Source: Notospermus geniculatus (lineage: Eukaryota > Nemertea > Pilidiophora > Heteronemertea > Lineidae). Taken from it: a stretch of 64,000 bases of DNA. The stretch spans positions 83,875-147,874 of the forward strand of contig NMRB01000827.1 of assembly GCA_002633025.1 (NCBI GenBank). Reading direction: 5' to 3'. Of the stretch, positions 1 through 12,784 are shown piece by piece. The translations under genes were made by a program, and so were the position numbers. Every line of letters begins with the position of its first letter. The first letter of the stretch is position 1. The notes under the pieces are model-generated. The model was not told the origin of the DNA. It made no database searches and saw only the letters and a program-made list of their open reading frames with translations.

Positions 1-1175
<1,175 letters not shown>

Positions 1176-2709
1176 GGCGATAACTTCCTCTGAATATCTA
1201 ACTGAATATAAGAAATGATAAAATATTATTTTTATTTATTCTGTGACGTGGATTACACTCGATTTAACCGCGCAAAAACTCTGTTCAAAGCGACTCCGCC
1301 ATCGCTCAAAGCGGAAGTCTCTGGTAGCGGTGGCATTGTGGGTAAAGAGTGGCCATCGGGGACAAAAAAGGATCCACTTTATAACATTTGCCGCTAGAGG
1401 CGCTGTTCGTCAGTCTTTGCTCCCTTCCCACCGTTCGCTCCAGGTTTGGCGTTCACTGGCCACCTTGAACTTATCCGCACACCAAGGGTCTTCACAACCA
1501 CGCCCTCCTCGCACTTGTATAAGGGACGGTACGACGACCGTAAATGACCTGAGATTCTCGGGATGCAATGCAATATGTCCGTATCACAATCCCTTTAACA
1601 AGCCATCTAACGGCAACTGGACCAATTACTTTGCGCGCTGCAAAAGCAGCATCCGATATTACAGCCGTAGAAAACATGGCGAACGTGGAGAGGGAATTTT
1701 GCAAATTGTCATAAGAAAACGTCAAATTTTCGGAGTATGGAGCTGTATGAAGCAAGAGATCATTATATTATTCAAGATGGCAATAATACACTGTGGTGTA
1801 ACCGTTTTGACGGTGCCATGTTCGCCGGGACGGGTACGTTTTGCTCGATTTCGCAGTTGACAACTTGACAAACCCCGCTCTGCCTCTGCTCTGCTGACAT
1901 GACACTTTTTTGACAGCATCAGCAGCAGCATGGCCGAGTCCGGCGGCCGCCTTTTTTTAAATGCCGACACCATCAGCTGATAAGATCAACAGAGTCCATC
2001 AATAACAACATTCTAATTAATTAATCATGTGCCTTAAATAGCATGCTGATACTGATAGGCCTAGGCCTAGGCCTACTGAGTTTGTGTTTTGTGACAATAA
2101 ATTGCTCTGACTGATGATAGGCTACAGACTGATACAGACAGACACAGCCAGGCATCGCCAGCCCTGGCCTGGGCCTGGGATGTTCAATCAGGAAGGAAAG
2201 GATATGTAGGTTTACTCCTGTAAAAGTTTCTCAGACTGTGTTTGAATAGGCCTAATAGTGTCAGTGCTCCTTGCTTGTGTAACATTTCAGTTGAGATTGC
2301 TGACCCAGGCGAGGCCTACATGTAGGCCTAATTTAGAGGCTGAAGGTTAACATGCCCAAAAGATATCTTTTTTAACATGAGTTGGGAGCAGTGTTCCCAC
2401 CAGGAATTTCTGTGAGGGGGATATCTAGAGAAAAATTGACAGATTCTTGGTCAAAAACACAAATTTTGACTTTGAGGGGGATATCACCCCTGCCCCCCTT
2501 TTGGTGGAAACACTGGAGAGCTGCATGAACTCTCAAGTTGCAGAATTGACTAACCAGAATTGCCCCCCCCCCNCCCCCCCATTTCATTTTATGGCTCTTG
2601 AAGATCATGAAATGAGAAGTGACAAATAAATCTGCAGTGCCTTGGCAGGAAGGGGATGTTGGGGCATTGATTGGAATCAGGATGCTAATCTAGCTTTATC
2701 ATATTTCAG
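1176..2709. promoter_or_regulatory. Head-to-head intergenic region, candidate bidirectional promoter
   Basis: This lies between the POLR2B start codon and the first recognised exon of the INPP5F-like gene. Two ATGGC-type sites that resemble YY1 elements are visible: AACATGGCG near 1674 and AAGATGGCA near 1782. A CpG-containing stretch spans about 1260-1640. An ATG at 1930 opens a 16-codon frame that does not resemble the INPP5F amino end. The missing 5' exon of the INPP5F-like gene probably lies here, but I could not identify it. A short AGGCCT tandem run lies near 2058-2073. The N at 2573 sits inside a poly-C run. Promoter activity is inferred from gene layout only. Confidence 0.4.
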
Positions 2710-5700
2710 CTATGGACCTGTGTTCAGCTTGGAACCCTGTTTGCCTTGGTCGGGTCTATGGCGTCATTGGGAAATTTAGGATCCTTCCTGGTAAGTAAGG
2801 TTATTCATCTCCTGTGGGGTTGATTGCCAACTACAAAGCAATGATGTGGGATTAGACAGAGCTCAGACACAGAGCTGTAGCACTCAGTGGGTTCTATCAC
2901 CTTGTGAATGATCAAACTTGTGACTCCCCACTGTGTGAACAGACAAGATACTCTTGTCTCCCATCCCTCTAAATAATTGATGAGCTGCCTTCCTGCCTGT
3001 TTTGTCTGACATACTGGTCAAGCCCTGTCACACTTGATCGATTCACAGGAAAAGATCACATTTCAGCTCATCACCAATGATACTGATTGATTTTGTGATC
3101 TACATGTATGGAAGGCTATCTCCTCGTTAGCTGTGTAATGAGGAGAAGTGTGATGTAACCATGGTAATGAGGAACAAATGAGATGCACCTCTCAGATGTC
3201 CAGCCTTTTGGATTTTCTATAATTATCCGTGAAGCATTTAAACTCTTTCTTGGAATTGGACTTAGACAAATTCAGCTGTGAAATTCCTGTCATAATATGT
3301 GACCTGATCTAGCAAAAGTAGATGCTTGCCGCAAGTGAGGAAAGGGTTAACAGCCTTACAACACAATAGCTGAAATGTACGTCTCTGCAAGTTGACAATA
3401 GTGGACAACAGTGATAATAGTTGAGTATAAACTGATGACCAGTGATGATCACGGTCTGTGACATACACAACACTTGCTAGATCGGATCATTATCATCAGT
3501 TTACATACATCACATACATATTATCATCAGTTCTGGTGGGAATCCGTCAAGTCTTGTTTTGGAATGGGAGAAGGATATGCACTGATCACTCATCACCTGT
3601 TACAGTGAGTGTTTCTGAGATCCAGATATAGACACCCCCTTGTGACTGAATATTTCCAGGAATGTTAAGTTCAGTTGAATTTATAAGCAGTCCACAGCTG
3701 TTGGTGAATACAAGAGACATGACCAACCTGTCTATTTATAGATATAAATAATGTGTTATTCAAACAGTGGTGAAATACTACACATACTACTAGACAAGGC
3801 AAGATCAGCATGAATATGATCTCAAGTCTCTTGGAAGAGGAGGGTTAAAACTGACATTGCTAAGAAAGGGCCTGGCGTGGTGGCTGGCAATGAGGCATTG
3901 AAGGGTCTCACAAACACTGCATAGTGTGAATTTACAAACGTACCAAGGTTTTGAAGAACCTACATGTATCTGACATAGCTGATGAAAGAGTTGATTGAAG
4001 AAATAGTTGAGACGGTTTAACACCTATTATACTTGAAGGAGCTCAATCACGCCAGAATCATAACGAGTGGTACTTCTTTACACAGATGTGATGATTTCAG
4101 ATGTGTGCAATTATTTGCTCTGCGACTTATATATTGATGAGTGTTGAAAAAGATCAATACGAAACCACCTGTACAGCGTGTGTCAATAGTACACACCCCG
4201 TCGCCCGCTGATATTGTATTGGTGATCGATTCTCTTCTGGTGTAAAAATGTACATGGAACAGCATCGGTTGTTCATTAGTCGTGACTCAGTAGTGAAATG
4301 TACTCCAAGCTGAAAGTGATCGGCCAGTGAAATGGCAAAATCTGGGGTTGACTATCCACCATGGCCTGAGAAGCGATGTAACACCATAAATGTACCACCT
4401 CTCTTTCATTTCGAGGTCCTGGATCTGCCTCGATCTGTACCACCAGTCACGCCAGTCTGCATTACAAAACAAACACTCGGTTCACCGTGTTTATGGTGTG
4501 ATCATCTGTAGATGACGATCATCTCTATTGCGATGCTGCACAACACGAGACAATCAATGATGCCCGCGGGATTCATTCTGTTGCATCTTTCTAACGAACG
4601 ATGCTCCTGCCATCATCAACCGTGGAAGAGAATTAGCCGTTACCTGAAATAACTGTTGGCTATTCTGATGTTAATCTCATCCGGTTTGTGTTTTTATGTT
4701 AGAGCAGCAGGTGCTTGGGAAATTAGAGTCAGAATTTTTGAACATTCTCTTCCTTTGTTGTAAATCAAGCTATGGTGTGTATGACTGCTCTCATGCAGCC
4801 AGGCCAGCTGAAGTGACATTGCCTGCTGTGTCAATTTCAAGCGTGGTAAAAGTGCTACTGCTGCTCCATACGAGATGAGAGGTTTAAAATTCTCCTACAC
4901 GTTCAGGGTTTCCGCCAGGAAATATTGCGAGGGGGGCGCCGAACGCGATTTTGAACCTGAAAATACGCGATTTAAATCACTACTCTGCAAAGTTGAGGGG
5001 GGGGGCTCAGCCCCCCTTGATGAACTTGAGGAGGGGCCTGAGCCCCCCCGGCCCCCCTCTGGCAGAAACCCTGCGACGTTGGCTGTCAATGGGCGACTCA
5101 ACCATAGACGTGTGATAGATATGGGCAGTCATTTGTGCCATTGGTCTCAGCATCGTATCATAAGGAAACAAGCAACTGGCATGACTGGTGAATTGCCCAT
5201 TGAGAGCCAACTTGCACATGAGAACTCTCGCATTTCAAATTGACAATCAATTGTTGCATGCATTCTGACAGACTTCCATAAATTGGCACAGGAGACTGAA
5301 ACTATGCCACTATTGATGTCTGAATNGAATTGCCATCTTGCTAGTGTCTGTATAAATCTAAAGCCTTACACGCGGTCTGTCATGGCTACCACAAGAGATG
5401 ATACACACGCGTAGAACTGGCAATTGATTCAACGTACAATAAATGGCAGTCATGTATCCTCAACATTCAGACATGAATCGTTCCTGTTGGTTCAAGCATT
5501 TTTCATAAAACACCAGACACTGGATCTCACTTTTCTTGATGGTTTGTATTGATTTTCTTGTTAGATGTTTACCTGTTGTCTTTAGAAGATAATTCAATCC
5601 GATTGAAAATCATTGATTCATAAAGCGAGGCGTACATCGCACTTGCGACTGGAAGTAACTGAGGTAACATCCGGAGCATTGAGACTTGATGAGACTCGGT

Positions 5701-8700
5701 TTTGTTCAGAAAACTGGCACTGATCAGTCGCAAGCCCGCGTACAACGAAACTGAGTACAACTAGTGGCTAGAAAAGTAACATGTGCAACTCGCAGCAACT
5801 GGCAAAATCTCAGTTGCAGCTTGTCGCAAGGGTGCGTACATCGATCGTTTCTGGCGACTGATCAGTCGCCTCCAGTTCCAGCCCCACATTAATCTGCAAA
5901 GTCGAACATTTTGATGGCTTTGCTACGAGTCGAGTGTTTGTCAGCCTACAGGGACACCAGACCCACTGATACAACTGGATTTTGTAGAACGCAACACCAG
6001 TGTCATTTCTGATATGATGTGAATACAGCCATGACAGGGGACATCATATTTCAATTCGCTACAATGACTTTTATGCTTACCATTTATTGCAGGTCCCAAG
6101 TCAAGCTCATGATAAAAAGTAGGGTGTAAAATTACGTTACCGTGTATTCTCCTAGCTATCGAGGGTATAACACAACGTCTAAATCTTCTTTTTGTTACAG
6201 ATGATGACTGGCGTTTAATCCTAATCCGTAACCAAAGTCACATCGGGAATCTTCCGTGCGGTCATGAAGTCTACAAGGTCACAAGGGTCGTCCTTCTTCC
6301 ATTATCTGTCAACGAATGCACAGAGTTGGACATTGAGGTAAATATTATTGAACACGAGGGGAAGGGATCGTGTTATGACCATTTTTTCCATGACGTGCCG
6401 GACGAAACCAAACAACTGGCATGACCGGCGCGGGGATTTTATGCTTCGAAATACGCCTAAAATGGCACCAAACATTATTTGAAGCCTTTTTAAAATCAAA
6501 AAAAATTTTCAAAAAAAAATTTTTTCCAACAATTTTTCAAAAAAAATTTTTTTTGTCCGTACCCTCTTTTTTTTCTGGCGGAAACCCTGTCATGACATTC
6601 AAAAGTCCCTCGTCCAAGTTCATAGTCTTCGTGGTGAAGATATCCCAGCAATTCAAGCCGTGAAATTGTTGATGGAGGCCAAGACATTCTGCAGGCACTT
6701 GGCTTCACATATTTACAAAGATGATCAAATGGGAAAAACATTATGGAGAAATTCCATTGAAAAGTGCTGATACTAACCTCTCAAGATCTCCTTTCAATTT
6801 GAGGGTTGACCTTCCTTGGAGTAATCCCTGAACAGCAGTCAGTTTTCAACCTTCCACATCAAGCTTCTCAGATCTGCCATTTTCTCTGATCTCTGCCAGT
6901 TGATTTTCAAACTGCTCAGAACAATGACATGGGCCTCCCAACTGTCTTGAAGCCACCAATAGTATCAGAAAGAATAGTGTAAATACTTGACTGGTTGGTC
7001 ATATCTTGGTGTCAGAATCTTTCTTGTGGTCTATAATATTGCAAGTATGATTTTTAACGGGTTGTCACCGAAAAATAACCAATTTGATGCAATTTGACAG
7101 GGCTGGAAGAATGTGTTGCTGAATATCTGTCTGTTTCAGGGCCCCCTGCCCTGTTGGGGGGGGGGGGGTCAATAGTCCTTAAGTCACCAGCCGTGCTAGT
7201 CAAAATTGTAATCAAATATTGGGCTTCTTAAATGCATGCAGCACCTAAGGCTAAATACAAAATGTATTGAAATTACCTATAAATGTATCTGATTAACAGT
7301 GACATAACTGGATTAAAAATTTGGTTGTTTTGTGGGAGATTTAGTGAGAGCAAGTTCCCTTCTGGCTGTCCCAGTGAGACCAGCAAAATGAACCATTGGC
7401 ATTCCTTAAAATTGGCAGCAAGTTGTCCAGCTAAATAAAAATTGGTCTTTACTCTCTGACCAATTCAAATTGGTGTAGCTCCTCTTCACTTACATGTACT
7501 TGCACACAAAGAGAACACACAGTTCGTGTGAGTGACAAAGATGTGTGAGCTAAAAACTCCTGCTTTGGGAGGATGGTAGTAGGAGTAAAGTGCCTTGCCT
7601 GAGAGCCTCCTGTGGGTTGTGACTTCCCCACATCCAAATTGCTGCTGACAGCTTGCTCAGTTTCTCAGCCTCATACACATGAGGCTGTATGATTCTTATA
7701 GATTACTGGAGATCGGCATACCGGTCAGACATAAATTTCAACATCACACCTCAAGATTCGTTCAATACATTCAAACTGGTAAGTCACATCCAGCTTGCTC
7801 CAATATCATTCCACGAAATGTCAGCTTGTTGCCGAGCCTGACAAAGTACCTCGGTGCAAACAGGGAGTCCTTGGAGAAAAGATAAAATGGTTTCTCTCTT
7901 TATTATCACCCTCGACAATTACCTGTCAACAGAGGACCAACATCATAGCTTTGCCAGAAATGATGTATCCCCGAAGGATTCCCACTTAATGGAGATGTCA
8001 CCACGGTTAAGAGTACAAGTTTGTTAAACTTGTTTACCTCTCACCTCTGTAGCTGATGGTATTTACCCCGAGTGTGGTGATGTGTTGACTCACGAATACT
8101 GGCTACTTGTGGGACTTTGAAGACGTGACATATCATGGACGTTTGAGGACCGAGTTAATTGTTCCTTTGGAGTTGATGAAATGACCAGACAAGAAAAGGC
8201 TGTCGACGTCTCCTGTCTTAATGACATAACTTTCTTTTTACTGCTTACTTCAGTTCAGTTTGTTTGTCTGTCTTTGATTTCCCATCAGGGCCGAAGCCGT
8301 AGCATTATTGGCCCAGAGCAGAAAGTGTCCTCAAACAACAGGTAGCTAACCTATAGAGCTTGTGCAGATGAGGTCATCACGGAAAAATCTGCCATCTTGA
8401 TGGTCAAATTGACGTCGAACGACGTCGGCGACCCATGTGGTGCATTTTGTCGTTGCGTAAGTGGAGTGTGTGCGTCTTAAAACCATGACGCGGTCTACAC
8501 GTGGCGCACTTCCTTTGTCGTCGACAACAGCATGGTGGACTGCAGGTCAAAAGTGACGTGATAGCCACTGCACAAGCTCTATATAAATGCAGTCGTTCGA
8601 GGGACACTTCTGGAGCCACCCTTTAGAGATAGACAAAATGATATACCTGTTCACTTCATTGGCGAACAAAGCAAACTATTGAAAAATTCATCTGAGATAG

Positions 8701-11700
8701 ACAGGTTGGTGGTGTACCAAGAGCAACACTTGAAAAATCCATACTGATTTCAGCTCTCTAACCAAGTTCATTTCAGTGAATTGTACGAACATTACAAATG
8801 GCTTCAACATGAGCCATTGTGCAATTATGTTGCAGTTAGCAACTAGAATGGATGTGAAGACCACTCAGAGTGCGTAGCAAGTGTGAATGCAATATAAAGT
8901 GGCCAAGACAGCAACGATTTGGTGAAATGTATTGCTCTCGCTTCTAGCTGGCATCATCTGTTAATAGATTGTGTGGTGGGTTTGGGAGAAACTGCAGAAT
9001 AGATGACTTCATTTGTACATCAGTCGTCATGATATGAAATAAATCTATGAGACGGTGCATATATGTATATCTCCACGGCAGGCTCTGGTTTTCTCCTCCA
9101 TAACATTACAAACATCTGTCTTGCTCCCGTAGGCTGTTCCTCCTTATAGAGGCTTTGCAATGACGTCATCCTGGCGGCCATCCTGGAGGACACAGGGTGC
9201 AGAGCTGTGAGCCGACCGTTACATGACTTGCACGAAGTGCACCATGCCATTGTTTGACATAACGTCATTGGAGCATGCACGGCTCATTTTGCTGCGCCTC
9301 TGCAGCATGTGTCCTCCAGCATGGCGGCTTGTGACGTCATTTGTAAAGCCTCTATAAACTATGATTGTAGGTTTAAAGTCAGTTATTCGATTCTCTACAT
9401 ACGATTTTCATCACAACATGTACGACCAAAGTTGCACATTTATAGCATTTTATCATAAAAACGATTATATCATGATACATACAATGCGCCATTCATAGTT
9501 TCCAGATGGTTGGCTAATCGTTTGATGTGACAATGATATACTGCATACGCACAAGGTGCAATTGATTTAAAGGTGAACTACCCTCATGACAGTGTCAATA
9601 GAATACTGATTAATGGTGTGGCATCAGCTGCTGCAGTTGGTGTCCTTTTATTTCCAACCATCATGTCTAAATCATTCTACAGGCCCGCATGTTGCCAGTT
9701 CTTATTATGCAGTGGCACAGGGTTCTCCACTAGTGTAACAGAACGAGCACGGCGCCCGTTCTAAAACACATGATTGACCTCGGCGCCCGGTCTAAAAATC
9801 TGCCGCCCGGTCAAAAAAAATTGCAGCCCGGTCAAAATTATTCACTTTGCATAACACTGAGGTTTTGCAAGCACCGACGGGAGCTAGATTTGTGTTCCGA
9901 AATGCTGGGAAATCACATTTCAGGGCTTCTAGGTTTCGAATTCTTCTGGGCGAGCCCCTCAGACCCCCCCGCTGAGGACGTGTGTGCAGCAGTGGCTTCC
10001 GATATCAGTAACCATCTAATTTCACCAGCGCCCGGTCTGTTTCAAACCCTGTGGAGAGCCCTGGTGGCACCTCTGTATTAAGGACACCTTTGTCAATGGT
10101 AGATGATGTCGGGATTGGAAGGGTGTTCTGATTACAGTGGTCAAAATGAATTGAAGTGGTCTATTTGGGACTGATTTATAGCCTACACTCACTTTAAAAA
10201 AGCCCTCACTCATTCCCTTATTACTTGAAAACACAAGATTCACTAGGCCTGGATGAATCAAGATGGAATGAATCCTGATTGGACAGTCAATATTATGTAT
10301 TTCAGCTGTGCAAAAAGCATCATTTTGGGATGCGAAAAACCGACAAGATCAATTCGTCAGATGCCCAACAGAAGGCGCTGCAGAAAACGTGGAACCAAAT
10401 CAAGTCGGCTGCTGAAAACGTCAAGCCAAAAAAGGTACGGTAATGTATGAAAACTGAGGATGAGGTTCCTAGTTAGATCTCCAGTCAGACGAGACCCACT
10501 GTTCATTGTGTGGAGAGATGGCGCCACTATTTGAGAGTGAAGGTTTTCTCCGGGCACTCTGGTTTCCTCCTGCCGTGCCAAATGTTGTCTTTTGAGCCAA
10601 TGTATTTGTGACCCTCCACCACAAAGCCAGTCGGAAGTCGCTCTGTGGTTGGCAGGTTGGGACTGAATTATCTGTCAATTTCAGTATTGTCTGTCTGTTG
10701 TGAAGTCTGAGTGATTCTATTTCTTTATCTCCTGGTGTCATCTCAATACGTTTAGGTTCATTTTCCGTATGGCTTCCGACTGGTTTTGTGGTGGAGGGTC
10801 ACATTTGGCACTTGGCTACTGAGTCAATATTTTCTGTTGGCCACTTCAGGTCCCTAGCAGTAGTTTCTGTTCTCTACTCTCTATCTCATTCACTCTTCAA
10901 AATCTTCTTGTCTTCATTTACAGAAAGAAATGCGAGAAAAGGAGAAGTTTGAGAAGAGAGTCCTTGAAGAAATCTACAAAATGTTTCACGAACTCGACTC
11001 GTTCTACTACAGTAGGACCGGCGACCTGACCAATACAATCCAACGGCAGAATAGTCCTGAATATGACGCTAGTTTACCGCTCTGGAAACGGGCTGATACA
11101 CGCTTCTTCTGGAACCAGAACATGTTGAATGATCTTATTGTCAAAGAGGTAAAGATTGTCATATGTCTGTCTAGGAAATCCTAGATCAGCTTCAACTAGA
11201 CTGATATCCGAAATCTGATAAGACAAAATATCTTTGATGGCATTTTGAAGCCATCGTTCCATGTAACAAGAGTATTTATTGTTCATTCTGGCGCACCAGT
11301 TACAATCGTCAATTCTGTTGTGAAGCAGGGATGGATCCAGGGTACTGAGGGGGGGGAGGGGAGGATGGCGGCTGCAGGCAGCAGCACTGTTGTTGAAGGC
11401 CAGTGGAGTGGAAGTCTGGGGTTCTCTCCCTCCACCCCCCACAAATTTTAAGATCTAAATGCAAAGGATGCAAAGAATGCAATTTCTGGCCAGTCCTGAC
11501 AAAAATTGCCACATGCACGGGCCAGAGGGGTCTAGACCCCCTGGATCTCCTCCTCAGAAAGTATTACTGGAGCAGTCTTCGAGTTCAGTTGTCTCCATCA
11601 TTTACCTACATGTAGAAAACTGCTGAACAGGGCCCGGTTGCACAAAACTCACGACAGCGCTATCTTGGTGTTAGCGCTATCTTCATGTTAGATGACGTAA

Positions 11701-12784
11701 AAATCCATTGTTCTTTTACGTCATTTAACATCAAGTTAGCGCTAACACCAAGATAGCGATGTCGTGAGTTTCGTGCAACCGGGCCCAGAAGATCCCTGTC
11801 CAAGTTGACCTCACAAGTCCTAATAAACCTACACGTATTGATGAGACAGGAGATGTCAACCTTTTGATCCCCTTTTCAGGATCCTTTGGCCGACCACTGG
11901 CTGATCCCCGTTATCCAGGGCTATGTCCAGATGGAGGTGTGCAGACTCCATTTTGACTTGAAAGATGCTTTTGTGAAACCTAAAGTTGTCAACAAGGATC
12001 CGATTGAATTCACACTTGGATTAATTTCCAGACGGTCTTGGCATAGGGCAGGTAGGGAGGGAAGGAGTTTTGTCGAGTGATACATGATGTAGTAGGTAGA
12101 GAGAGGAATCTCCCTTCAGGAGACCTCAATAGGAGGACACCTCCAATAGGACATCTCTACCAGGAGAATGCCCCTAGTAGGAGGACACTCCTGCCAGGAG
12201 GATGCCTCCAATAGGAGGATACCTCTACCAGTAGGACACCTCCAATAGGAGGACACCTCTACCAGGAGGACACCGACAATAGGAGGACACCTCTACCAGT
12301 AGGACACCGCCAATAGGAGGATACCTCTACCAGGAGGACACCTACAATAGGAGGACACCTCCAACAGAAAGACACCTCTGCCGGGAGGACACCTCTACTC
12401 AGAGGACACCTGTCTACTAAGGACACCTAGCTTCTGTCCCAAATTAGTTACTGCTTTAGATTTTACCTCCATTATCAGGACATCTCGCAATGAAGGACTG
12501 TTTGTCAATCCAAGGGGTGTCCCTAATAGATAGGGTCTACCGTAAATCGAAATCATTTCACAAACTGCTTTAAAAACGCGTAATTCTTTCAGGCACAAGA
12601 AGTCGACGGCGAGGAATAGACTTCGACGGTCACTGTGCTAACTATGTCGAGACTGAGCAGATTATGGCGACTCATGACAACAAACAGCCGCATACGGTGG
12701 CGTTTGTTCAAGTTCGTGGATCGGTACCTGTCTATTGGAGTCAATCTGGGATCAAATATCGGCCCCCGCCAAGGCTGGATAAAG
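2710..12784 (+). CDS. INPP5F: INPP5F/SAC2-like phosphoinositide phosphatase, six 5' exons, catalytic part not found
   Basis: Sac2 (INPP5F) is an endosomal SAC-domain phosphatase that removes the 4-phosphate of PtdIns4P. Exons, all with AG/GT borders and matching phase, are 2710-2790, 6201-6337, 10306-10434, 10924-11148, 11880-12051 and 12593-12784. They give AWNPVCLGRVYGVIGKFRI, DDDWRLILIRNQSHIGNLPC, LCKKHHFG, FYYSRTGDLTNTIQRQ, DPLADHWLIPVIQGYVQ, LISRRSWHRAGTRSRRRGID, CANYVETEQI and VAFVQVRGSVPVYWSQSG. All are recognisable SAC2 amino-lobe motifs in the right order. About 311 codons are counted from the ATG at 2712; an upstream exon is likely, since the family has about 40 residues before this point. 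The last exon ends in phase 1 with donor GTCAGT. I found no continuation and no CX5R(T) catalytic motif in the rest of the window. Introns are packed with miniature transposons. The identity is firm; whether the gene is intact is open. Confidence 0.9.
2791..4903. other. Intron of the INPP5F-like gene without recognised elements
   Basis: This is the left part of the first recognised intron. It is low-complexity non-coding DNA with frequent stops in all frames. A stretch near 3296-3470 starts TGTGACCTGATCTAGC and ends GTCTGTGACATAC. It may be an eroded relative of the TGTGACC-ended element at 10607, but the match is too weak to call separately. Confidence 0.4.
4904..5073. mobile_element. CAGGG-ended inverted-repeat element (hAT-like MITE)
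   Basis: The 170-bp element starts CAGGGTTTCCGCCAGG and ends CTGGCAGAAACCCTG, which are imperfect inverted repeats. The interior is G/C-rich, with runs such as GAGGGGGGGGGC facing CCCCCC runs, so much of it could fold. The same ends occur at 6589 (right end only) and at 33672-34022. CAGGG ends are typical of hAT-type DNA transposons. It has no coding capacity, so it is non-autonomous. Confidence 0.7.
5636..5885. repeat. Possible eroded inverted-repeat element in INPP5F-like intron
   Basis: GCGTACATCGCACTTGCGAC near the left end and repeated GACTGATCAGTCGC motifs on the right hint at an old foldback element. The arms are not clean enough to define ends. The surrounding intron, 5074-6200, has nothing else I recognise apart from a single N at 5325. 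Confidence 0.3.
6378..6589. mobile_element. CAGGG-type element with A/T-rich core, left end missing
   Basis: The right end CTGGCGGAAACCCTG matches the 4904 element. The body, from CCATGACGTGCCGGACGAAA through GCATGACCGGCGCGGGG to a long AAAAAATTTTTT core, is nearly the same as in the elements at 33672-34022 and 44122-44344. The core consists of facing runs of A and T. It lies inside the INPP5F-like intron and is non-coding; the small reading frames across the core are Lys/Phe-rich artefacts. Confidence 0.7.
7476..7575. mobile_element. Hairpin element, eroded copy
   Basis: The right arm, ending CCTGCTTTGGGAGGATG, and the inner CTCCTCTTC stretch match the two cleaner hairpin elements at 22891-23000 and 23950-24052. 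The left CATCCTCCC arm is lost. It sits in the second recognised intron of the INPP5F-like gene. Confidence 0.5.
8278..8317 (-). repeat. SINE 3'-tail fragment
   Basis: The reverse complement reads GGGCCAATAATGCTACGGCT followed by TCGGCCCTGATGGG. This is the 3' segment of the tRNA-derived SINE seen complete at 54217-54487 and 55128-55397. Only the tail is present here. Confidence 0.65.
8352..8583. mobile_element. Inverted-repeat element, TATAGAGCTTGTGCA ends
   Basis: It begins TATAGAGCTTGTGCAGATGA and ends with the inverse TGCACAAGCTCTATA. The inner arms also pair in part (GAGGTCATCAC with GTGACGTGATAG). At about 230 bp with no coding capacity it is a typical MITE. TA at each end could be either the target duplication or part of the repeat. 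It is intronic to the INPP5F-like gene. Confidence 0.8.
9145..9356. mobile_element. Inverted-repeat element, TATAGAGGCTTTGCA ends
   Basis: Arms of about 48 bp pair: the left has TATAGAGGCTTTGCAATGAC then GGCGGCCATCCTGGAGGACA, and the right has the inverse ending TTGTAAAGCCTCTATA. At 212 bp it resembles the 8352 element in length and in TATAGAG ends, so they may belong to one superfamily. It is non-coding and intronic. Confidence 0.82.
9718..10051. mobile_element. CAGGG-ended element with CGCCCGGTC tandem motifs
   Basis: It starts CAGGGTTCTCCAC and ends GTTTCAAACCCTG. Inside, the motif GCGCCCGGTCTAAAA is repeated about four times (9750-9840) and reappears at the right end. Flanks TGGCA and TGGAG could be a mutated 5-bp target duplication. 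It is probably hAT-like and non-autonomous. Confidence 0.6.
10607..10803. mobile_element. Inverted-repeat element, TGTGACCCTCCACCACAAA ends
   Basis: The left end TGTGACCCTCCACCACAAAG, then CCAGTCGGAAG, faces the right end TTCCGACTGG, then TTTTGTGGTGGAGGGTCACA, giving repeats of about 30 bp. A diverged inverted relative lies at 20339-20522. It sits in the short intron between the exons ending at 10434 and starting at 10924. Non-coding. Confidence 0.8.
11327..11550. mobile_element. Probable eroded GGATCC hAT-type element
   Basis: The left end CAGGGATGGATCCAGGG resembles the widespread CAGGGGCGGATCCAG ends seen cleanly at 36729-36885. A GACCCCCTGGATC stretch near 11540 may be its decayed right end. 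Ends are uncertain. Confidence 0.4.
11630..11786. mobile_element. Near-perfect foldback MITE, GGGCCCGGTTGCAC ends
   Basis: This is a 157-bp near-palindrome. GGGCCCGGTTGCACAAAACT with CACGACAGCGCTATCTTGGT on the left pairs with the inverse on the right, through an inner TTACGTCATTTAACAT arm. Only a short centre near 11700-11712 is unpaired. If transcribed inside the INPP5F-like intron it would form a strong hairpin. Confidence 0.88.
12113..12425. repeat. Minisatellite, AGGAGGACACCTCTACC-type units, within intron
   Basis: About 310 bp of imperfect 14-15 bp units alternate AGGAGGACACCTCCAAT and AGGACACCTCTACC forms. It lies between the INPP5F-like exons ending at 12051 and starting at 12593. 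Units vary by substitution, so the array is fairly old. The track is purine-rich on one strand. Confidence 0.85.

Noticed and set aside
1243-1860. 205-codon plus-strand frame upstream of POLR2B
   Set aside because: No recognisable domain, compositionally odd, overlaps the probable promoter; an overlapping minus-strand frame is equally open. Chance frame.
2573-2573. N within a poly-C run, and another N at 5325, considered as duplicate junctions
   Set aside because: No duplicated flanks at either place. The first is a homopolymer ambiguity, the second an isolated ambiguous base or token gap.
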